A stretch of DNA of 64,000 nt from Caulobacter sp. (GCA_017745235.1 JAGHZU010000012.1:62001-126000), one strand, 5' to 3'; shown: positions 20,237-28,795, counted from the stretch's first letter. The notes: generated by a model not told the origin, from the sequence alone. Made by a program: numbers and translations.

Positions 20237-20443
20237 TTAGTCCAGGCGACCAAACAGCGCATTGGCCGCGTCGCGCCCGGCCTTCTTCTTGGACAATTGG
20301 GCCCGCGTACGGGCGATCTCGGCCTCCAGGGCGTCGATCCGCTCCTCCAGTTCGGCCACGCCGTAGACTTCGAGGTCCTCGTGCCTGGCCGTGTTCAGCG
20401 CATCGCCTCGAAAGGCGCGGGGCTCGGCCGGTTCATCCAGCAT
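20237..20443 (-). CDS. DUF1192 family small coiled-coil protein
   Basis: A 68-residue protein with an acidic N-terminus and a coiled-coil core (GVAELEERIDALEAEIARTR) followed by a basic stretch and the ending ALFGRLD. DUF1192 genes commonly sit beside DUF1465/rcdA in alphaproteobacteria; function unknown. The start at MLDEPAEP (20443) is chosen because residues upstream in the same frame look like shadow sequence. It is upstream of and codirectional with rcdA, separated by 193 bases. Confidence 0.8.
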   Translation of the reverse strand: MLDEPAEPRAFRGDALNTARHEDLEVYGVAELEERIDALEAEIARTRAQLSKKKAGRDAANALFGRLD

Positions 20444-20530
20444 CGCGGCGGTCTCCCTTGCTCGACCCTTTTCGATCCGCCATCTGACGCCTACCAAGAG
20501 CCATAAGCAAGCCTCACGGGACGCCACGCC

Positions 20531-21517
20531 ATGACCCAGACCATGACCGCCATCGCCGTCGAGGGCGGCAAGGGCCCGGCCGACGCCCTTCGCGCCGAGA
20601 TCGTCGCGCGCCCCGAGCCGGGCCCCGGCCAGATCCTGATCCGCGTGCGCGCGGCGGGCGTGAACCGTCCCGACCTGTTGCAGCGCCTGGGCTTCTACCC
20701 CCCGCCGCCCGGCGCGCCGACCACCCTGGGCCTGGAGGTCGCCGGCGAGGTCGTGGTCGGCTCGGGTCGCTGGAAGGAGGGCGACAAGGTCTGCGCCCTG
20801 CTGGGCGGCGGCGGCTACGCCCAATACGCGGTGGTCGACGCCCGCCACGCCCTGCCCCTTCCGGCCGGCCCCGATGGCCTCTTAGACTTCGCCCACGCCG
20901 CGGCCCTGCCCGAGACGGTCTTCACCGTTTTCGCCAATGTGTTCGAACACGGCATGCTCAAGCCTGGCGAGACCCTTCTGATTCATGGTGGCACGTCCGG
21001 TATCGGGACAACGGCGATCGCCATGGCCAAGGCGCACGGCGCGCGCGTCATCGCCACCGGCCGGGGCGCCGACAAGAAGGCCCAGGCCCTGGCCCTCGGC
21101 GCCGACATCGCCATCGACGCCAAGACCGAGGACTTCGCCGCCGTGGCCAAGGCCGCCGGCGGCGCCGACGTGATCCTCGACATGGTCGGGGGCAGCTATT
21201 TCGACCAGAACCTCGAGGCCCTGAACACCGGCGGCCGCATCGTCTACATCGCCGCCCTGGCGGGCCCGGTGCTGGAAGTGCCGGTTATGAAGATCATGCA
21301 GAAGCGGGCGGTGATCACCGGCTCGACCCTGCGCCCGCGTCCCGCCGACGAGAAGGCCCGCCTCGCCGCCGAAGTCGAACGCGTGGTCTGGCCCTGGATC
21401 GCCGCCGGCAAGCTCACCCCCGTGATCGACGCCACCTTCCCGCTGGAAGACGCCGCGGCGGCTCACGCCCACCTGGAAGCTGGCGAGCACGTGGGCAAGG
21501 TGGTGCTGGTGGCGTGA
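20531..21517 (+). CDS. NAD(P)H quinone oxidoreductase, zinc-free MDR family
   Basis: Soluble reductase of 328 residues in the quinone oxidoreductase/PIG3 branch of the medium-chain dehydrogenases. It has a GroES-like N-terminal half (GQILIRVRAAGVNRPDLLQR, GLEVAGEVV) and a Rossmann half with the cofactor motif GGTSGIGTTA (about residue 152). The catalytic and structural zinc cysteines of alcohol dehydrogenases are absent. It probably reduces quinones or enones with NADPH. It overlaps the next gene by GTGA, so the two are translationally coupled, and it is divergent from the DUF1192/rcdA pair. Confidence 0.92.
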   Translation: MTQTMTAIAVEGGKGPADALRAEIVARPEPGPGQILIRVRAAGVNRPDLLQRLGFYPPPPGAPTTLGLEVAGEVVVGSGRWKEGDKVCALLGGGGYAQYAVVDARHALPLPAGPDGLLDFAHAAALPETVFTVFANVFEHGMLKPGETLLIHGGTSGIGTTAIAMAKAHGARVIATGRGADKKAQALALGADIAIDAKTEDFAAVAKAAGGADVILDMVGGSYFDQNLEALNTGGRIVYIAALAGPVLEVPVMKIMQKRAVITGSTLRPRPADEKARLAAEVERVVWPWIAAGKLTPVIDATFPLEDAAAAHAHLEAGEHVGKVVLVA

Positions 21518-22668
21518 GCGATTCCGCCCCGACCACCGGCATCGGCCGAACCGCCCCCCTGCCCGGCCCTCACGAGGGCGAGCCTGCGCCGTGGTTCATC
21601 GCCCGGTCCACGTCCAATCCGCGCTTCAACTTCCATACTGTCGCCGGACGCTACATCGCGCTGTGCTTCGCCGGGTCCGCTGGCCATCCGTCGATCGCCG
21701 CCGCCCTGGCCGAGGTCGCACGGCGACGCGCCCTGTTCGACGACGACAAGGCTTGCTTCTTCGGCATCAGCATCGATCCGGCCGACGAGGCCCAGAGAAG
21801 GGTGTCCCAGAGCCTGCCTGGCATCCGCTGGTTCTGGGACGACGATCTGGCGATCAGCCGGCTCTACGGCGCCACCCCCGAGACCATCATCTCGGACAAA
21901 GCGCCCTACCGCGCGTTCTGGCTGGTTCTGGATCCCCAGCTCCGCGTTGTCTTCAAAGCGGCGATCGCGGAAGCCGGGAGCGTACTCGACTTCATCGCCG
22001 CCGCCCCGCCGCCCGGCGACCATGCCGGAACTGCGATGCACGCCCCCGTGCTGATCCTCCCGCGGGTGTTCGAACCCGAACTGTGCCGCAGCCTGATCCA
22101 CGCCTACGAGACCCACGGCGGCCGGAGCTCGGGCTTCATGCGCGACGTCGACGGCAAGACGCGTCTGATCCTCGACGCGGCCCACAAGCGACGCAGCGAT
22201 CACGAATTGATCGATCCGGCGCTGCGCCAGGCCGCCGCCAGTCGCATCCAAAGCCGACTGATCCCGGAAATCGCCAAGGCGTTCCAGTTCAAGGTCACCC
22301 GCATGGAGCGGTATCTGGTCGGCTGCTACGACGCGGCCGACGGCGGACACTTCCGGGCCCACCGCGACAACACCACCGCCGGCACCGCCCATCGCCGCTT
22401 CGCCGTGACCATCAACCTGAACGCCGAGGACTATGAGGGCGGCGATCTGTCCTTCCCGGAGTTCGGCCCGCGCCGTTACCGCGCGCCGACGGGCGGGGCG
22501 GTCGTGTTCTCCTGCTCGCTGCTGCACATGATCGATCCCATCGTCGCCGGCCTTCGCTTCGCCTTCCTGCCGTTCCTTTACGACGAGGCCGCCGCACTCG
22601 AGCGCGAAGCGCGCAACACCGAGCTGGGAGACGAGCTCAAGCCGTACGCAGCTGGGCCGACGGGATGA
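21514..22668 (+). CDS. Thioredoxin-fold/2-oxoglutarate-Fe(II) oxygenase fusion
   Basis: Two-domain protein of 384 residues. Residues 10-165 look like an AhpC/TSA (peroxiredoxin) fold, but the expected peroxidatic Cys segment reads FAGSAGHPSI with no Cys, so peroxidase activity is doubtful. Residues 175-365 match the prolyl-4-hydroxylase/2OG oxygenase fold with the iron ligands in HRDN and SLLHMID, and the 2OG-binding Arg in GLRFAF. It probably hydroxylates or otherwise oxidises a protein or small molecule. The GTG start overlaps the TGA of the quinone reductase, suggesting shared regulation. Domain assignment is from motif reading. Confidence 0.8.
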   Translation: MSDSAPTTGIGRTAPLPGPHEGEPAPWFIARSTSNPRFNFHTVAGRYIALCFAGSAGHPSIAAALAEVARRRALFDDDKACFFGISIDPADEAQRRVSQSLPGIRWFWDDDLAISRLYGATPETIISDKAPYRAFWLVLDPQLRVVFKAAIAEAGSVLDFIAAAPPPGDHAGTAMHAPVLILPRVFEPELCRSLIHAYETHGGRSSGFMRDVDGKTRLILDAAHKRRSDHELIDPALRQAAASRIQSRLIPEIAKAFQFKVTRMERYLVGCYDAADGGHFRAHRDNTTAGTAHRRFAVTINLNAEDYEGGDLSFPEFGPRRYRAPTGGAVVFSCSLLHMIDPIVAGLRFAFLPFLYDEAAALEREARNTELGDELKPYAAGPTG

Positions 22669-22704
22669 ACGGGACATCCTGACTTCACCGATTTATGCTG
22701 AAAC

Positions 22705-23022
22705 ATGACCTGGATCGACGGCCTGGCTATCCTGATCTTCGCGCTGTGCGGTATGGGCGTCTGGATATGGTCCATGGTGACCCAGCCGTCGTTGCTGCGC
22801 GAATGGCTCGTCTGGGGCGCGCTCACCTCGGCGGCGATGGCCGCCGCGCTCTATCGGATCGAAATGGGATTGTTCAAGGCGCTGGGAGGTGGCCTGTTCA
22901 TCGGATACCTCATCACCGGCATGGGACTTCTTCGCTACCATTCCTTCTCGTGGAATACGGGACGGGAGAACAGCAGGCCCTATCGGTCTGCGCCGCTCGA
23001 CACGTCTCGAGCCGACGATTGA
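22705..23022 (+). CDS. Small membrane protein, unknown function
   Basis: A 105-residue protein with three hydrophobic segments (from GLAILIFALCGMGVWIWS, WLVWGALTSAAMAAALY and GGGLFIGYLITGMG) and a polar C-terminal tail. No family recognised. The start codon at 22705 has a poor ribosome binding site. It is 36 bases downstream of the oxygenase gene, so may be part of that transcript. Confidence 0.6.
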   Translation: MTWIDGLAILIFALCGMGVWIWSMVTQPSLLREWLVWGALTSAAMAAALYRIEMGLFKALGGGLFIGYLITGMGLLRYHSFSWNTGRENSRPYRSAPLDTSRADD

Positions 23023-23073
23023 TCCCCGTTTCCTTTCACGAGAAACCGCATTATAGCTCCAGATTGAATATCC

Positions 23074-23095
23074 CGCCCGGCCGCAAGGTCGGGCG
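23074..23095 (+). promoter_or_regulatory. GNRA-capped hairpin in trcR leader
   Basis: CGCCCGGCC, a GCAA tetraloop, then GGTCGGGCG, ending 21 bases before the trcR start. No T-run follows, so it is not a clear terminator. It could be an mRNA stability or translational element. Confidence 0.4.
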
Positions 23096-23116
23096 CCGTC
23101 ATTTCTGGAGGACCGC

Positions 23117-23833
23117 ATGTCCGACATCCTGATGCCCAAGGCGACCGCCGTCTGGTTGGTGGACAACACCTCGCTGAGCTTCGAACAGATCGCCGATTTC
23201 TGCGGCCTGCACCCGCTGGAAGTTCGCGGCATCGCCGACGGCGAAGTGGCGCGCGACATCCGCGGCGCCGATCCCATCGGCAACGGCCAGCTGACCCGCG
23301 AGGAACTGGACCGCGCCCAGGCCAATCCCGACTACCGGATGAAGGCCCAGGTGAGCCGTCACGCCGAGCTGCTGAAGCCGGCCAAGAAGGCGCCGCGCTA
23401 CACCCCGGTGTCGCGCCGCCAGGACCGTCCGGACGCCATCGCCTGGTTCCTGCGCCATCACCCGGAAGTCACCGACGCGCAGATCTCCAAGCTGCTGGGC
23501 ACCACCAAGTCGACCATCGAGCAGGTTCGCGCCCGCACGCACTGGAACGCGGCCAACATCAAGCCGGTCGATCCGGTGACCTTGGGCCTGGTCGGCCAGC
23601 TGGAGCTGGATGCCCTGGTCAAGAAGGCCGCAGAGAAGAAGGCCAAGGACGACGCCAAGCGCGGCATCACGCCCGAGGACCCGACCCTGCGCCCCGCCGC
23701 CGAAACCGCCTACGGCCAGGACGAACACGACGACGAGGAAGCCGCGATCCGCGCCGCCCGCGTCGAGCCCAAGGCCGAGGACGTGTTCGGCAAGTCGACC
23801 TACGTGGCCGACGACGAGGACGACGAGGACTGA
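23117..23833 (+). CDS. trcR: TrcR, cell cycle transcriptional regulator (DUF1013)
   Basis: DNA-binding regulator of 238 residues. The N-terminal half is the DUF1013 domain (MSDILMPKATAVWLVDNTSLSFEQ in part, FCGLHPLEVRGIADGEVA). A helix-turn-helix-like segment is visible in AQISKLLGTTKSTIEQVRAR (about residues 116-140), followed by a Lys-rich linker and a very acidic tail ending in DDEDDED. TrcR homologues are named cell-cycle regulators in alphaproteobacteria. GGAGG is seven bases before the ATG. The gene ends in its own terminator. Confidence 0.85.
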   Translation: MSDILMPKATAVWLVDNTSLSFEQIADFCGLHPLEVRGIADGEVARDIRGADPIGNGQLTREELDRAQANPDYRMKAQVSRHAELLKPAKKAPRYTPVSRRQDRPDAIAWFLRHHPEVTDAQISKLLGTTKSTIEQVRARTHWNAANIKPVDPVTLGLVGQLELDALVKKAAEKKAKDDAKRGITPEDPTLRPAAETAYGQDEHDDEEAAIRAARVEPKAEDVFGKSTYVADDEDDED

Positions 23834-23872
23834 TCCTTCGCCCGCCCCTCCGGGCGGGACCGCAGGCAAACA

Positions 23873-23912
23873 AAAGGCCCATCCCGCGTCACCCGTGGGA
23901 TGGGCCTTTCCT
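23873..23912 (+). terminator. Rho-independent terminator of trcR
   Basis: AAAGGCCCATCCC pairs with GGGATGGGCCTTT around an 11-base loop and is followed by CCTGTTTC. The stem begins 40 bases after the trcR stop. Confidence 0.85.
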
Positions 23913-23974
23913 GTTTCGGCCTCCTCAGGCCGTCGCCGCCTTTCGTGCGACGCGCGGCGACGGCTCAGAGGCGG

Positions 23975-24148
23975 CTAGTGAAGTCGGGCTCTCAGGCCTT
24001 CGATCTCTTCCTTCAGGCGAAGCTTCTGCCGCTTCAGCTCCCGAAGCTTGGTTCCGTCGCAAGCGGGACGATTGGTCTCCTCCTGGATCGTGCGGTCGAG
24101 GTTCTCGTGACGGGACCCAAGCTCGCGGATACGGGATTCGATGGCCAT
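23975..24148 (-). CDS. DUF465/YdcH family small protein (copy 1)
   Basis: A 57-residue helical protein with the DUF465 pattern: RIRELGSRHENLDRTIQEE, then LRELKRQKLRLKEEIEGLR. YdcH-type proteins are short coiled-coil proteins of unknown role. The start is MAIESRIRE (24148), preferred to the 24187 start because the family begins near there. A second DUF465 gene lies 1.3 kb away on the plus strand, so ubiX and the DUF2390 gene sit between the two copies. Confidence 0.82.
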   Translation of the reverse strand: MAIESRIRELGSRHENLDRTIQEETNRPACDGTKLRELKRQKLRLKEEIEGLRARLH

Positions 24149-24277
24149 GGCTGTCGGCTCCTTGCTGTTGGAGCCTAAAGACAACACCCGCTGCGCGAAG
24201 CTGTCAGATCACATATGATTGCAACCAGCGGCGCTTGACGGCGTCGATGTTGCTCCCGTGACGGACGAAAATTCACC

Positions 24278-24889
24278 ATGCCGGACCTCCAAGCTTCGCC
24301 GGAAGAGCCCCGCCTTGTCGTTGGAATCTCAGGGGCTTCCGGCGTCGTCTACGGCCTGCGGGCGCTGGACGCCTGCCGCGAGCTTGGGATCGAGAGCCAC
24401 CTGGTGTTGTCGAAATCCGCCGCCCTGACCCTGAATCAGGAGACCGGACTTTCGGTCGCCGAGGTCAATGAGAAGGCGGACGTTGTTCATCGCGTGGGCG
24501 ACATTGGGGCGGCGATTTCGTCGGGCTCATATCGCACTTTGGGCATGATCATCGCGCCCTGCTCGGTGCGCACAATGAGCGAGATCGCAACGGGGATCAC
24601 CTCTTCGCTGCTGACCCGCGCGGCCGACGTCACCCTGAAGGAGCGGCGGCCGCTGGTGCTGATGGTTCGCGAGACGCCCCTGCATCTGGGCCACCTGCGC
24701 ACCTTGACCAAGCTGGCCGAAATGGGCGCAGTGATCGCCCCGCCCCTGCCCGCGTTCTATGCCAGGCCCACGTCCATCGCCGAGATGGTCGACCAGTCGG
24801 TGGGCCGCGCGCTCGACCTCTTCGGCCTGTCCTGGCGGCCGGTGAAGCGGTGGGGCGAGGACCTGGCGGCGCTCTCCGACGAAGTTTAG
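24278..24889 (+). CDS. ubiX: UbiX, flavin prenyltransferase
   Basis: Makes the prenylated FMN cofactor for UbiD-type decarboxylases in ubiquinone synthesis. The 203-residue protein shows the family blocks VGISGASGVVYGLRALD near the N-terminus, IAPCSVRTMSEIATGITSSLL, and RPLVLMVRETPLHLGHLR. The start is at ATG 24278; the first ten residues precede the conserved strand. A ubiD gene is not in the window. The DUF2390 gene follows directly. Confidence 0.95.
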   Translation: MPDLQASPEEPRLVVGISGASGVVYGLRALDACRELGIESHLVLSKSAALTLNQETGLSVAEVNEKADVVHRVGDIGAAISSGSYRTLGMIIAPCSVRTMSEIATGITSSLLTRAADVTLKERRPLVLMVRETPLHLGHLRTLTKLAEMGAVIAPPLPAFYARPTSIAEMVDQSVGRALDLFGLSWRPVKRWGEDLAALSDEV

Positions 24890-24934
24890 GGCCGACGAAG
24901 TTTGAGGCCGGCGAAGCTTGAGGATTTAACCACG

Positions 24935-25408
24935 ATGCGACTTTGGCAGTGGGCCCTGGAGGTCTATGCGCGACCGTCCGTCGCGGAGGCGTGCCTTTCG
25001 CTGCAGGACGGCCACGGCCAGAACGTGCCCTACCTGCTTTGGGCCGCCTGGCGGGCCGGCGAGGGTCGCCCCGCCGACGCCAGCGCCGCCGCGGCCCTGG
25101 TCAAGCGCTGGGACGCCGAGGTCGGAGCGCCCCTGCGGGGCGTGCGGCGGGCGATCAAGCCGGCCTGGCCTGGCGTCGACGACGCGACGCGCGTGACCTT
25201 CCGCGAAACGGTCAAGTCCGCCGAACTGGACGGCGAGAAGGTGCTGATGGAAAGCCTGGAAGCCATGACGGGCGAACCGGGCCCGGCCCTCGACGTCCTG
25301 GCCACCCTCCTGGAGGCCGCGCGAGCCTCGGGCGATCCCCCCCGGGAGGCCGCCCTGCGCGCTCTGGCCGACGCGCTTTCCCCCTCCCTTTCGGACGTCG
25401 CGTCGTGA
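24935..25408 (+). CDS. DUF2390 / TIGR02444 family protein
   Basis: A 157-residue soluble, mostly helical protein. The signature of the family is visible in WQWALEVYARPSVAEACLSL and in GQNVPYLLWAAWR. Function unknown. I chose ATG 24935 (GAGG about 11 bases upstream) over a TTG at 24902, because the family starts near MRLWQWAL. It follows ubiX by 45 bases and is probably cotranscribed. Confidence 0.8.
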   Translation: MRLWQWALEVYARPSVAEACLSLQDGHGQNVPYLLWAAWRAGEGRPADASAAAALVKRWDAEVGAPLRGVRRAIKPAWPGVDDATRVTFRETVKSAELDGEKVLMESLEAMTGEPGPALDVLATLLEAARASGDPPREAALRALADALSPSLSDVAS

Positions 25409-25484
25409 CGGCCTTTACCGGCTGTCAGGCTTTGCTATCTATCACCGCCCCGTACGCCGCTGGACCCGATTTGGAGGAACGTCC

Positions 25485-25706
25485 ATGAACGACGACGATC
25501 CTTCGGAAGACACCGACATCTCCATCGAGCGCCGCCTGGCGGTGCTGCGCGAGGAGCACCAGGACCTGTCCGATTCCATCGAGGCCCTGGAGGAACGTCC
25601 CCAGCCCGACATGCTTCAGATCGCCCGCCTCAAGCGCCGCAAGTTGTCGCTGAAGGACGAGATCGTGCGCCTGGAAGACCGCCTGACGCCGGACATCATC
25701 GCGTAG
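25485..25706 (+). CDS. DUF465/YdcH family small protein (copy 2)
   Basis: A 73-residue protein with an acidic N-terminus (DDDPSEDTD) and the DUF465 core (RLAVLREEHQDLSDSIEALE, IARLKRRKLSLKDEIVRLED). GGAGG is well placed before ATG 25485. It is a diverged paralogue of the 23975-24148 gene and has a longer acidic N-terminus. Role unknown. Confidence 0.85.
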   Translation: MNDDDPSEDTDISIERRLAVLREEHQDLSDSIEALEERPQPDMLQIARLKRRKLSLKDEIVRLEDRLTPDIIA

Positions 25707-25709
25707 GCG

Positions 25710-26180
25710 TCAGGCCACCTCCACCGTCGATGCGTGCGCGACGGGGAAGTTCAGCGAGTTGGCCACGAAGCACTGGGCGTTGGCTTCGTGGTGCAAGGCC
25801 TGCGCCTTCTCCGGATCCGAACCCGCCGCGATGGTTACGTGCGGCCGCAGGGTGGCGCTCTCGAAACGGCCGCCGCCGGTGTCGTCCTCGACCATCACCG
25901 CCTCGGCCTCGTCGCGATAGGCGACCACCACCACCCCATTCACCGCGCACAGGTGCAGATACCACAGCTGGTGACAGGCGCTGATCGAGGCCAGCAGCAT
26001 CTCCTCGGGATTCCAGCGGGCCGGGTCGCCGCGGAAACTGGGATCGGACGACCCCAGCAGCGTCGGCTTGCCCGCCACGACCACCTCATGGGCCCGCTCG
26101 TACGAGCGGTAGCCGGCCGTGCCCCCGCCGGTGTTGCCGGTCCAGGTGAGGGTCGTGGCGTAGCGGTGGGACTTGGGCAT
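25710..26180 (-). CDS. OsmC family peroxide reductase-like protein
   Basis: A 156-residue protein of the OsmC/Ohr fold. The two conserved cysteines occur in SISACHQLWYLHL and in ANAQCFVANSLNFPV, as required for thiol-dependent peroxidase chemistry. WNPEEMLLAS is the usual motif near the first Cys. It is likely to reduce organic hydroperoxides in the cytoplasm, relevant because an OhrR-like sensor gene is 12 kb away. It ends 3 bases from the DUF465 copy 2 gene in a convergent arrangement. Confidence 0.9.
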   Translation of the reverse strand: MPKSHRYATTLTWTGNTGGGTAGYRSYERAHEVVVAGKPTLLGSSDPSFRGDPARWNPEEMLLASISACHQLWYLHLCAVNGVVVVAYRDEAEAVMVEDDTGGGRFESATLRPHVTIAAGSDPEKAQALHHEANAQCFVANSLNFPVAHASTVEVA

Positions 26181-26271
26181 GACGGGCCTTTCGAACGCGA
26201 ACCAACAGAAAGGGCGAGCCTAGCCGTCGATGGCCGATCCGTCTGGTCCCGTCCGCACGGAAAGCCCGAGG

Positions 26272-26988
26272 TCAGCCCGCCTTGCGCTTCTTCAGGAACA
26301 TCGAGGCGTCGGCCTCGGCCAGGGCGACTTCGGGATCCGCGCCGGCCTCGATCTCGCGCACGCCCCACGAGATGTGCAGCGGCACCGACCATTCGCCGAA
26401 TTGCACCGGCATGCCTCGCACCGCGGCGGCCAGGCTCTCGGCCTTGGTCTGGGCCGTCTGCTGATCGGCCTGAACCAGCAGGACGGCGAACTCGTCGCCG
26501 CCGATGCGGCCCACCACGTCGGTCTCGCGCACGTTGGACTGCAGGCGCTGGGCCACGGCCTTCAGCGCCTCGTCGCCGGCGGCGTGGCCGAAACGGTCGT
26601 TGACGGCCTTGAAGCCGTCCAGGTCGAAGAACACCAGGCTGGCGGGCGAGCCGTAGCGCTGGGCGAAGGCGGTGGCGCGCTTGACCTCGCGCAGGAAGGC
26701 GCGGCGGTTCAACACGGGGGCCAGCACGTCGAGGTCGGCCAGGCCTTGCGCCTCGTTCAGCTTGAACTTCAGACGACCGACCTCGGCCCGCAGGTCGTCG
26801 ATCTCGGTCATCAGGGTCTTCAGCGCCTGGGTGACCTGGGGGGTCAGGTCCGCCTCGGTCAGGCCCAGGAAGCCCGCCTTGTCCACGCCCACGGCGGCGC
26901 GCGCGGCCACGGCCGGGCCGGCGGCCTCGGTCAGGGCCCGGCGACGGATGGCCGAGAAGGATTCGGTGCGGGCGCTGGAGATCTTCAT
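26272..26988 (-). CDS. Diguanylate cyclase (GGDEF domain)
   Basis: A 238-residue soluble protein. A helical N-terminal half including a coiled coil (LMTEIDDLRAEVGRLKFKLN) precedes a GGDEF domain with RIGGDEFAVLL. RETD lies five residues before GGDEF, matching the RxxD inhibitory site, so feedback inhibition by c-di-GMP is expected. It should make c-di-GMP, a regulator of motility and cell cycle in Caulobacter. Resemblance to DgcB is possible but unconfirmed. Start at MKISSART (26988); the extra 25 residues to 27063 look non-coding. A CtrA half-site (TTAACCAT, 27042-27049) lies just upstream. Confidence 0.88.
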   Translation of the reverse strand: MKISSARTESFSAIRRRALTEAAGPAVAARAAVGVDKAGFLGLTEADLTPQVTQALKTLMTEIDDLRAEVGRLKFKLNEAQGLADLDVLAPVLNRRAFLREVKRATAFAQRYGSPASLVFFDLDGFKAVNDRFGHAAGDEALKAVAQRLQSNVRETDVVGRIGGDEFAVLLVQADQQTAQTKAESLAAAVRGMPVQFGEWSVPLHISWGVREIEAGADPEVALAEADASMFLKKRKAG

Positions 26989-27041
26989 GGGTCGCGGCGA
27001 ATCACGTGTGGCGAAGCTTTCCGCAAATCTGCGTTCAATCA

Positions 27042-27049
27042 TTAACCAT
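27042..27049. promoter_or_regulatory. CtrA half-site upstream of GGDEF gene
   Basis: TTAACCAT is identical to the CtrA half-site. It is in the 227-base gap between the divergent GGDEF gene and purE, about 54 bases upstream of the GGDEF start codon. No second TTAA at the canonical seven-base spacing is present, so occupancy is uncertain. Confidence 0.35.
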
Positions 27050-27215
27050 GACAATGGCGACAACCCTGTGTCGCAGCGTCGCGGCTTCGCGCTATCCGTC
27101 GGGATCGCCAGGAGTTTCCCGACGAGAACGCGCTTTGGAGCCCGGGCTACAGCCGCTATAAGGCCCGCGATTCAGGGGCGGGAGACCGCCGGCCGCTTCA
27201 GGGAAATCGTCCACG

Positions 27216-27707
27216 ATGCCCACGACCACGCCACCCGTCGCCATCGTCATGGGCAGCCGTTCCGACTGGCCGACCATGAAGAAGGCGGCCGACGCCCTCG
27301 ATTCCCTGGGCGTGGCCTGGGAGGCCAAGGTGGTCTCGGCCCACCGTACGCCCCAGCGCCTGGTGGAATTCGCGACCGGCGCCCAGGCCGCGGGCTACAA
27401 GGTGATCGTCGCCGGCGCCGGCGGCGCGGCCCACCTGCCGGGCATGGTCGCCTCGATGACCATCCTGCCCGTGCTGGGGGTGCCGGTGCAGTCCAAGGCC
27501 CTGAACGGCCTGGATTCTCTGCTCTCCATCGTCCAGATGCCCGGCGGAATTCCCGTGGCCACCCTGGCCATCGGCGAGGCCGGCGCTCGCAACGCGGGCC
27601 TGCTGGCCGCCCAGATCCTGGCCACTTCGGACGCGCCCCTGGCCCAGCGCCTGGCCGCCTTCCGGGCCGAGCAGACCGACAGCGTCCTGGAAAGCGTCGA
27701 AGACTGA
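27216..27707 (+). CDS. purE: PurE, N5-CAIR mutase
   Basis: Interconverts N5-carboxyaminoimidazole ribonucleotide and CAIR in purine biosynthesis. The 163-residue protein shows the family blocks [12 protein letters not shown] at the N-terminus, [26 protein letters not shown], and [21 protein letters not shown] in part. The stop overlaps the purK start by one base (TGATG), coupling translation of the two subunits. Confidence 0.97.
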   Translation: MPTTTPPVAIVMGSRSDWPTMKKAADALDSLGVAWEAKVVSAHRTPQRLVEFATGAQAAGYKVIVAGAGGAAHLPGMVASMTILPVLGVPVQSKALNGLDSLLSIVQMPGGIPVATLAIGEAGARNAGLLAAQILATSDAPLAQRLAAFRAEQTDSVLESVED

Positions 27708-28795
27708 TGAGCGCCTCCTTCCCTCTGCCTCCCGGCTCCACCATCGGCGTCCTCGGCGGGGGACAGCTGGGTCGCATGCTGGCCCAGGCGGCCTCGCGCC
27801 TGGGCTTCGACGTGGTGATCCTGGATCCGGAGGAGAACAGCCCGGCCGGCCGCGTGGCCGCCCGTCAGATCGTCGCCGCCTATGACGACCGCTGGGCCCT
27901 CAAGCGTCTGGCCGAGGCCTGCGACGTCGTCACCTACGAATTCGAGAACGTGCCGGCCGCCACCGTCGCCGAGCTGACCGCCCAGGGCGTCGTGGTCGCG
28001 CCGGGCGCCAAGGCCCTGGCCGCCGCTCAGGACCGGGTGGTGGAAAAGAGCTTCCTGGCCGACATCGGCGTGCCGACCGTGGCCTTCGCCGCGATCGAGA
28101 CCGCCGAGGACCTAGCCGCCGCCGTGGCCGCCATCGGCGCGCCGTCGCTGCTGAAGACCCGGCGCGAGGGCTATGACGGCAAGGGCCAAGCCTGGATCCA
28201 GCGCCCTGCCGAGGCCCAGGCCGCCTTCGACCGGATCGGCCGCAAGCCCGCCATCCTGGAGGCCCCCGCCGACTTCGTGCGCGAGCTGTCGGTGATCGCC
28301 GCGCGCGGCCGCGACGGCGAAATCGCCTGCTATCCCCTGTCGGACAACCATCACGAGGGCGGCGTCCTGCGCCGCACCGTCGCCCCGGCCAAGGTCAGCG
28401 CCGCCACCCGCGACCAGGCCGAGGCCATCGCCGCCAAGATCCTGACGGCCCTGGAATATGTGGGCGTGATCGGGGTGGAGCTGTTCGAGCTGGCCGGCGG
28501 AAAGCTGCTGGTCAACGAGTTCGCCCCGCGAGTGCACAACACCGGCCACTGGACCCAGGACGGCTGCGAGGTCGACCAGTTCGAGCAGCACATCCGCGCC
28601 GTCGCCGGCTGGCCGCTCGGCCCCACCGCCCCGCGCGCCCACGTCGAGATGACCAACCTGCTGGGCCCCGAGGTCGAGGCCTGGGCCAAGCTGGCCGCCG
28701 AACCCGAGACCCGCCTCCACCTCTATGGCAAGGGCGAAGCCCGCCCCGGCCGGAAGATGGGGCACGTGAACCGGCTGCGCGGACTGAAGGACTAG
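27707..28795 (+). CDS. purK: PurK, N5-CAIR synthetase
   Basis: ATP-grasp enzyme of 362 residues that carboxylates AIR with bicarbonate and ATP. Visible: VLGGGQLGRMLAQAA (N-terminal dinucleotide-like motif), EFENVPA, the Lys-Thr-Arg block KTRREGYDGKGQ, and the metal site in NEFAPRVHNTGHWTQDGC. It forms an operon with purE. Its stop overlaps the convergent RibD-like gene in a CTAG tetranucleotide. Confidence 0.97.
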   Translation: MSASFPLPPGSTIGVLGGGQLGRMLAQAASRLGFDVVILDPEENSPAGRVAARQIVAAYDDRWALKRLAEACDVVTYEFENVPAATVAELTAQGVVVAPGAKALAAAQDRVVEKSFLADIGVPTVAFAAIETAEDLAAAVAAIGAPSLLKTRREGYDGKGQAWIQRPAEAQAAFDRIGRKPAILEAPADFVRELSVIAARGRDGEIACYPLSDNHHEGGVLRRTVAPAKVSAATRDQAEAIAAKILTALEYVGVIGVELFELAGGKLLVNEFAPRVHNTGHWTQDGCEVDQFEQHIRAVAGWPLGPTAPRAHVEMTNLLGPEVEAWAKLAAEPETRLHLYGKGEARPGRKMGHVNRLRGLKD

